Shown: positions 5,893-9,679 of the stretch, one piece after another
Layout: the number at the start of each line of letters is the position of its first letter
How positions within the stretch are numbered: the first letter of the stretch is position 1
DNA from: Deltaproteobacteria bacterium
Lineage (GTDB): Bacteria; Bdellovibrionota_C; UBA2361; SZUA-149; JADYYL01
Assembly (NCBI GenBank): GCA_020853655.1
Contig: JADYYL010000195.1
Span: 1-9,679, forward strand
Reading direction: 5' to 3'
Length of the DNA: 9,679 nt
The notes under the pieces: generated by a model
What the model saw: the letters and a program-made list of their open reading frames with translations, nothing else
What the model was told of the DNA's origin: nothing
Databases searched by the model: none
Made by a program: the position numbers and the translations under genes

Positions 5893-6773
5893 CTCGACCC
5901 CACTGTGGCAGTGCCAGCTGGTCGTCGTGTGCGAAGAGCGAGGGTATGGATTGCTTGAAGGTCTGTGAGCAGATCCTCGAGAGCGTCAAGCGGGATCATA
6001 TTCGCCCCATCAGACGGTGAGGAACTCGGGTTTTCGTGTGACTCGAGAAACACGCCGTCGACGCCGACGGCGACGGCAGCGCGAGCAAGACCTGCCACGA
6101 ACTGGCGGTCGCCGATGGTTTTGTCGCCGCCGGCTCCCGGACGTTGAACGGAATGGGTGGCGTCGAACACCACGGGAAAACCCGAGTGCGCCATAATTTC
6201 GAGTGAGCGGAAATCGACGACGAGATCTCCGTACCCAAAAGTCGTTCCACGTTCGCAGAGGAGAACTTGTCGATTACCCGTCGATGCGATTTTGTCGGCG
6301 GCCAACGCCATCCCTTCGGGATGCAGAAACTGCCCCTTCTTGATTTGAACGGGTTTCCCGGTCTGTCCGGCGGCGATGAGCAAGTCCGTTTGTCGGCAAA
6401 GGAACGCCGGAATCTGCAGGACATCGACAACGTCGCCCGCGGCTCGCGCGTCGGCTTCGGAATGCACGTCAGTAATCACCGGAACCCCAAACTGCTCCCG
6501 AACGTCGCTCAGCACCTGGAGTCCCTCATCACGGCCAAGGCCGCGAAACGTCGCTCCGGAGGTTCTGTTGGCCTTATCAAATGACGATTTATAGACGAGC
6601 GGAAACGCAATCCGATGGCAGATCTTCTGGATCGCTTCCGCGTGCCGCAATGCCGATTCGCGGCTCTCGATCACGCAGGGACCGCAGAACGCAAAAAGGT
6701 TACCTCCGCCGACTGCCACTGGGTGCGCGAGACGCGGTCCAATCGTGAAACGCGCCCCTCCGTCGAGACTCAT
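5889..6773 (-). CDS. kdsA: 3-deoxy-8-phosphooctulonate synthase (Kdo-8-P synthase)
   Basis: KdsA condenses phosphoenolpyruvate with arabinose-5-phosphate, the first committed step to Kdo. The 294-residue protein shows GPCVIES (31-37), KSSFDKANR (62-70), IPAFLCRQTDLL (121-132), KKGQFLHP (145-152), ERGTTFGYGDLVVDFRSL (174-191), DATHSVQRPG (204-213) and GVDGVFLESHENP (237-249), in family order. Cys-33 lies where the metal-dependent Aquifex enzyme has its metal-binding Cys-11 and where the E. coli metal-free enzyme has Asn. His-207, Glu-244 and Asp-255 match the other three metal ligands, so I predict a divalent-metal-dependent enzyme. Both ends overlap neighbours by four bases (pyrG upstream, lptC downstream), so the gene is in a tight operon. 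The phosphatase kdsC and isomerase kdsD, adjacent in many related clusters, are not here. Confidence 0.97.
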   Translation of the reverse strand: MSLDGGARFTIGPRLAHPVAVGGGNLFAFCGPCVIESRESALRHAEAIQKICHRIAFPLVYKSSFDKANRTSGATFRGLGRDEGLQVLSDVREQFGVPVITDVHSEADARAAGDVVDVLQIPAFLCRQTDLLIAAGQTGKPVQIKKGQFLHPEGMALAADKIASTGNRQVLLCERGTTFGYGDLVVDFRSLEIMAHSGFPVVFDATHSVQRPGAGGDKTIGDRQFVAGLARAAVAVGVDGVFLESHENPSSSPSDGANMIPLDALEDLLTDLQAIHTLALRTRRPAGTATVGSR

Positions 6774-8527
6774 GATGGGTAATTCGCCACTTTACGCTCG
6801 GCAGCCGCGTCGTCGGCGAGCGAAGCTGTGGGGGACTTTGAGTCTGCGCCCTTGCGGCCTGTGTCCTTTGACGCGCCGTTCGTCACCTCAAGATCGGGGG
6901 TCCGAGAGGTTTTTCGGGTATCGCGCGATCGCAAGGCGGCCTCGATGAAACTCACGAAGAGCGGATGAGGCGCCAGCGGGCGAGACATAAACTCCGGATG
7001 GAATTGCACGCCGACGAACCACGGATGGTCCGGGAGCTCCACGATCTCGACAAGGTCTCCTTCCGGATACAAGCCCGACAAGATCAGCCCCGCGCTTTCG
7101 ATGCGATCACGGTACTCATTGTTGACTTCGTAACGGTGGCGGTGACGCTCGCGAATCTCGGGCGAACCGTAAATTTTCCGAGCGAGAGAACCTTCTCGCA
7201 GAACGCATCGAAATGACCCCAGCCGCATCGTGCCGCCGAGATCCTTGACCTTCTTCTGGTGCTCCATCATGTCGATGACACGGTCCGGCGAGTCCGGGGC
7301 AAACTCTGCGCTCGCGGCTTCCTTCAAGCCGAGCACGTTTCGAGAGTATTCGACGACCGCCATCTGAAGTCCCAAGCAAATGCCGAGGAACGGGCGCTTT
7401 TGTTCGCGAGCATACTGAACGGAGGACACCTTCCCCTCCCCACCCCGCTTTCCGAATCCGCCAGGGACGAGAACGGCGTCTGCTTCCGCGAGCGCGGGTA
7501 TGAATCCATTCCGCTCAATCTCTTCGGCATCAACGTAAGAAACCTTCACGCGACACCCGTTCGCGACTCCTCCGTGGCTGAGCGCCTCATTGAGGCTTTT
7601 GTATGATTCGCGAAGATCCACATACTTCCCAACCATCGCGATGTTCACTTCTCCGCGCGGTGGACTCTTGATGATATCGGCGACCCGCTTCCACTGTTCC
7701 AGCTGCGGTGCGCCAGTCCAGATGTTGAGCTTCTCGCAGAGGCGCGAATCGCATCCCTGGCGGTGAAGGACGAGCGGAAGGTCATAGATGTTGTCGACGT
7801 CGGGGGCGTTCACGACCGATTCGATATCGACGTTGCAGAAGAGCGCGATCTTCTCGTGGAGCTTCTTCTCGAGAGGCTCTTCCGAGCGCAGGATGATCAT
7901 GTCCGGTTGAATACCGAGACTCGTCAGCTCCTTCACACTATGCTGCGTTGGCTTTGTTTTCAGCTCGCCAGCAGCCTTGATGAGAGGAACAAGGGTCAAG
8001 TGTATGTAGAGAACGGTCTCTCGACCGACCTCTGCGCGGAATTGGCGAATCGCCTCGAGGAACGGAAGTCCCTCGATGTCACCCACCGTTCCACCGATCT
8101 CCCCGATACAGATGTCGTAGCCTTCACCCGCTTTCAGGATTCGACGCTTAATCTCGTCAGTGACATGCGGAATGACTTGAACGGTGCCGCCAAGATAGTC
8201 GCCTCGCCGCTCCTGACGAAGGACGGAATCGTAGACCTGACCGGCGGTAAAGTTGTTGGAGCGCCCCATCTTCGTGGAGATGAATCGCTCGTAGTGGCCA
8301 AGATCGAGATCTGTCTCTGCCCCGTCATCGGTAACGAAGACCTCCCCGTGCTGAAACGGACTCATAGTTCCAGGGTCGACGTTCAGATACGGGTCACATT
8401 TACAGATCGTAACGCGAAGTCCCCGTGCCTCCAGCAACGCGCCAAGTGACGCGCATGTGAGCCCCTTCCCAAGGGAAGAGACGACACCGCCGGTGACAAA
8501 AATGAACTTCGTAGGACGTGATTTCAT
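6770..8527 (-). CDS. pyrG: CTP synthase
   Basis: This enzyme makes CTP from UTP, ATP and glutamine. The N-terminal synthetase domain (about residues 1-275) has the P-loop region VTGGVVSSLGKG (11-22), CDPYLNVDPGTMSPFQHGEV (44-63) and GEIGGTVGDIE (142-152). The class I glutamine amidotransferase domain (about 290-535) has PGGFGKRGGEGK (355-366), the nucleophile Cys-384 in LGICLGLQ, and His-510 and Glu-512 in FHPEF. The protein has 585 residues against about 535-545 usually. The excess is a Lys/Ser/Asp/Ala-rich C-terminal tail from about 535 that matches no domain I know. I chose ATG 8527 because MKSRPTKFIFVTGG is the normal family start; a TTG at 8599 would add 24 residues unlike the family. 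The stop overlaps the kdsA start as ATGA, which suggests translational coupling. CTP made here feeds KdsB next door. Confidence 0.97.
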   Translation of the reverse strand: MKSRPTKFIFVTGGVVSSLGKGLTCASLGALLEARGLRVTICKCDPYLNVDPGTMSPFQHGEVFVTDDGAETDLDLGHYERFISTKMGRSNNFTAGQVYDSVLRQERRGDYLGGTVQVIPHVTDEIKRRILKAGEGYDICIGEIGGTVGDIEGLPFLEAIRQFRAEVGRETVLYIHLTLVPLIKAAGELKTKPTQHSVKELTSLGIQPDMIILRSEEPLEKKLHEKIALFCNVDIESVVNAPDVDNIYDLPLVLHRQGCDSRLCEKLNIWTGAPQLEQWKRVADIIKSPPRGEVNIAMVGKYVDLRESYKSLNEALSHGGVANGCRVKVSYVDAEEIERNGFIPALAEADAVLVPGGFGKRGGEGKVSSVQYAREQKRPFLGICLGLQMAVVEYSRNVLGLKEAASAEFAPDSPDRVIDMMEHQKKVKDLGGTMRLGSFRCVLREGSLARKIYGSPEIRERHRHRYEVNNEYRDRIESAGLILSGLYPEGDLVEIVELPDHPWFVGVQFHPEFMSRPLAPHPLFVSFIEAALRSRDTRKTSRTPDLEVTNGASKDTGRKGADSKSPTASLADDAAAERKVANYPS

Positions 8528-8827
8528 TGGAGACCCGTGAGTAAGAGATGATGTTTTCCCACGGGCCTTAAATCTCGCATAAACGCCAAGGGGAGCCAAG
8601 CCCTAACAAGGAACTTTCCGGATTGTCGAGACACGAATTCAGAAAAAGTGAGTGGAACCGTGTCGACGCCGCAATTTATCTTGTCGACTCAGGCCATGCG
8701 CGGTCTGAGGATTTCGCGATCGCGGTGATCGGGTTCCCGGTTGACAAAACCACAGCTTGTGAAGCGCTGCAGACTGCACCGGCCTCTCGGAGCACCGGAG
8801 ATTCATCATACGACGGTAACGCGATCG
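8528..8827. other. kdsB-pyrG intergenic region
   Basis: This is a 300-base gap between the kdsB stop and the chosen pyrG start. I find no convincing gene in it. It holds a hairpin next to pyrG (listed separately), the 10-base palindrome CGCGATCGCG at 8715-8724, and two direct copies of TGTCGAC at 8661-8667 and 8682-8688, which lie 21 bases apart. A related TGTCGAG sits at 8624-8630. The 21-base spacing, two DNA turns, would suit a regulator binding one face of the helix, but the motif is short and this is only a suggestion. The size of the gap compared with the tight junctions downstream suggests that a pyrG promoter lies here. I could not find a good -35/-10 pair. Confidence 0.5.
8532..8567 (-). 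promoter_or_regulatory. Hairpin covering the pyrG ribosome-binding region
   Basis: On the minus strand GGCCCGTG (8567-8560) can pair with CACGGGTC (8539-8532), giving an 8-pair stem with one G-U pair and a 20-base loop. The second arm ends 4 bases before the pyrG ATG, so the stem would hide the weak Shine-Dalgarno region (GGGT). A role in limiting pyrG translation is inference. The stem is visible in the sequence, but an isolated 8-pair stem can arise by chance. Confidence 0.35.
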
Positions 8828-9643
8828 CTACCCGCGACGCCGACGGAAAATCTCTGCTGCGCGCGCGAGGTCTTCCGGGGTGTCGACTTCCACCGACTCA
8901 CTCAGTGTTTGCGACTCGATGGGAAGAACTCCGATTCGATTCCCATGCTCAAGCACGCGGAGCTGCTCAAGCTTCTCGACCTTCTCGAGCGGAGTGAAAT
9001 CCGGCTTCTCGTAGGCGAGGAGTGCCTGCGGAGTGAAAGCATATAAACCAAGATGCTTGAACCCGTAGGCAAAGCCGTCGGCGGTCGGTGCTGCGAGTGT
9101 TCGTTTTCCGTCTTCGTCTCGAGGGAACGGGATCGGGGCACGAGAGAAATAGAGTCCTTCTCCGCGCGCACTGATGACAACTTTCACCACCGAGCGTGAC
9201 AGGAACTGCTCTTCGCTCTCGATCGGGGTCGCGATAGTTGCCATCTGAAAATCCCCCCGCCGTTCTGCGAGGAATCCCACCAGCCGATCGATCACACTCG
9301 GTGGGAGGAGCGGCATGTCTCCTTGAATATTCAGGATCAAATCCCACTGATTCTCTGCTCCCGGCTTTCCTTCGGGTGACGCTGCGAGGCGAGCTGCGGC
9401 AAGAACACGCTCTGACCCGGTACCGTGGTCCGGCGAGGTCATCACCGCCCGCCCTCCGAAACTCTCGACATGGCGCAGGATCTCGTCAGAGTCTGTCGCA
9501 ATCACGCATTCTGTCAGACTCCGCGCCTGACTCGCGGCATCCCACACGCGCTGGACAAGCGTCTTCCCGTCGATGTCTTTGAGCGGCTTCTCCGGAAGTC
9601 GGGTGGAGCCGAGACGCGACGGGATGACACCAATAACTTTCAT
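8828..9643 (-). CDS. kdsB: 3-deoxy-manno-octulosonate cytidylyltransferase (CMP-Kdo synthetase)
   Basis: This cytoplasmic enzyme joins Kdo to CMP using CTP, activating it for transfer to lipid A. The 271-residue protein has the nucleotide-binding N-terminus IPSRLGSTRLPEKPL (residues 7-21), ATDSDEI (49-55), the TSPDHGTGSERV substrate loop (69-80), NIQGDMP (105-111), YFSRAPIPFPRD (165-176), HLGLYAF (197-203), PLEKVEKLEQLRVL (218-231) and VDTPEDL (253-259). These are the landmarks of the family, whose E. coli member has 248 residues. I chose ATG 9643 because GGAG lies 6 bases upstream; a GTG 33 bases earlier extends the frame but adds nothing family-like. In the usual QGDEP motif the Glu is replaced by Met-110, a position that I recall varies in other lineages. 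The gene precedes pyrG, which makes its CTP substrate. What lies upstream is outside the window. Confidence 0.96.
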   Translation of the reverse strand: MKVIGVIPSRLGSTRLPEKPLKDIDGKTLVQRVWDAASQARSLTECVIATDSDEILRHVESFGGRAVMTSPDHGTGSERVLAAARLAASPEGKPGAENQWDLILNIQGDMPLLPPSVIDRLVGFLAERRGDFQMATIATPIESEEQFLSRSVVKVVISARGEGLYFSRAPIPFPRDEDGKRTLAAPTADGFAYGFKHLGLYAFTPQALLAYEKPDFTPLEKVEKLEQLRVLEHGNRIGVLPIESQTLSESVEVDTPEDLARAAEIFRRRRG

Positions 9644-9679
9644 GGTCACTCCAGACAGAACAAAGTTAAGCGCCACCCA

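Noticed and set aside
7763..8449. 228-codon plus-strand frame opposite pyrG
   Set aside because: Long antisense shadow of a highly conserved gene; no recognisable domain of its own.
8528..8599. TTG start at 8599 extending PyrG by 24 residues
   Set aside because: The extra residues do not resemble the family, while MKSRPTKFIFVTGG from ATG 8527 is the normal N-terminus.
6925..8828. Three GCGATCGC octamers (6925-6932, 8716-8723, 8821-8828), like the cyanobacterial HIP1 motif
   Set aside because: Three copies are too few for a HIP1-rich genome, and the gene content and order do not suggest a cyanobacterium.
9644..9676. GTG start at 9676 for KdsB
   Set aside because: ATG 9643 has GGAG at ideal spacing and gives the standard family N-terminus.

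Overview
The window comes from a Gram-negative bacterium. It carries genes for Kdo synthesis and activation and for the Lpt lipopolysaccharide export machine, and these lead into sigma-54 (rpoN), a ribosome hibernation factor (hpf) and rapZ. The DNA is moderately GC-rich. Every recognisable gene is on the minus strand, so transcription runs from high to low coordinates. The order kdsB, pyrG, kdsA, lptC, lptA, lptB, rpoN, hpf, rapZ resembles the conserved block known from the former Deltaproteobacteria and related phyla. Together with a KdsA of the metal-dependent type, this makes me favour that broad group, but I cannot name a genus.

Layout in transcription order: kdsB (9643-8828); a 300-base gap with a hairpin that would cover the pyrG ribosome-binding region; pyrG (8527-6770), kdsA (6773-5889) and lptC (5892-5212), joined by two ATGA stop/start overlaps; a 55-base gap; lptA (5156-4401) and lptB (4404-3673), joined by a GTGA overlap; a 339-base gap with two neighbouring short palindromes; rpoN (3333-1867); a 610-base gap holding two tandem copies of a roughly 120-base palindromic element plus a candidate hpf promoter; hpf (1256-885); and rapZ (873 to the window edge, last few residues missing).

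How the genes work together: KdsA makes Kdo-8-phosphate, PyrG supplies CTP, and KdsB uses CTP to make CMP-Kdo for the lipid A core. LptB is the ATPase that powers LPS extraction from the inner membrane, LptC is the membrane-anchored receptor and LptA the periplasmic bridge. RpoN, HPF and RapZ are regulatory genes that commonly lie downstream of lptB. The isomerase kdsD and phosphatase kdsC, present in many related clusters, are absent here, as are hprK and ptsN between hpf and rapZ.

Most of the window is ordinary conserved chromosome. The least explained part is the rpoN-hpf intergenic region. Its two palindromic copies are about 95% identical over a 94-base core, yet have different outer arms that each still pair with themselves. 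One of those arms runs through the rpoN stop codon. I see no tRNA, rRNA, CRISPR array, transposase or phage gene.
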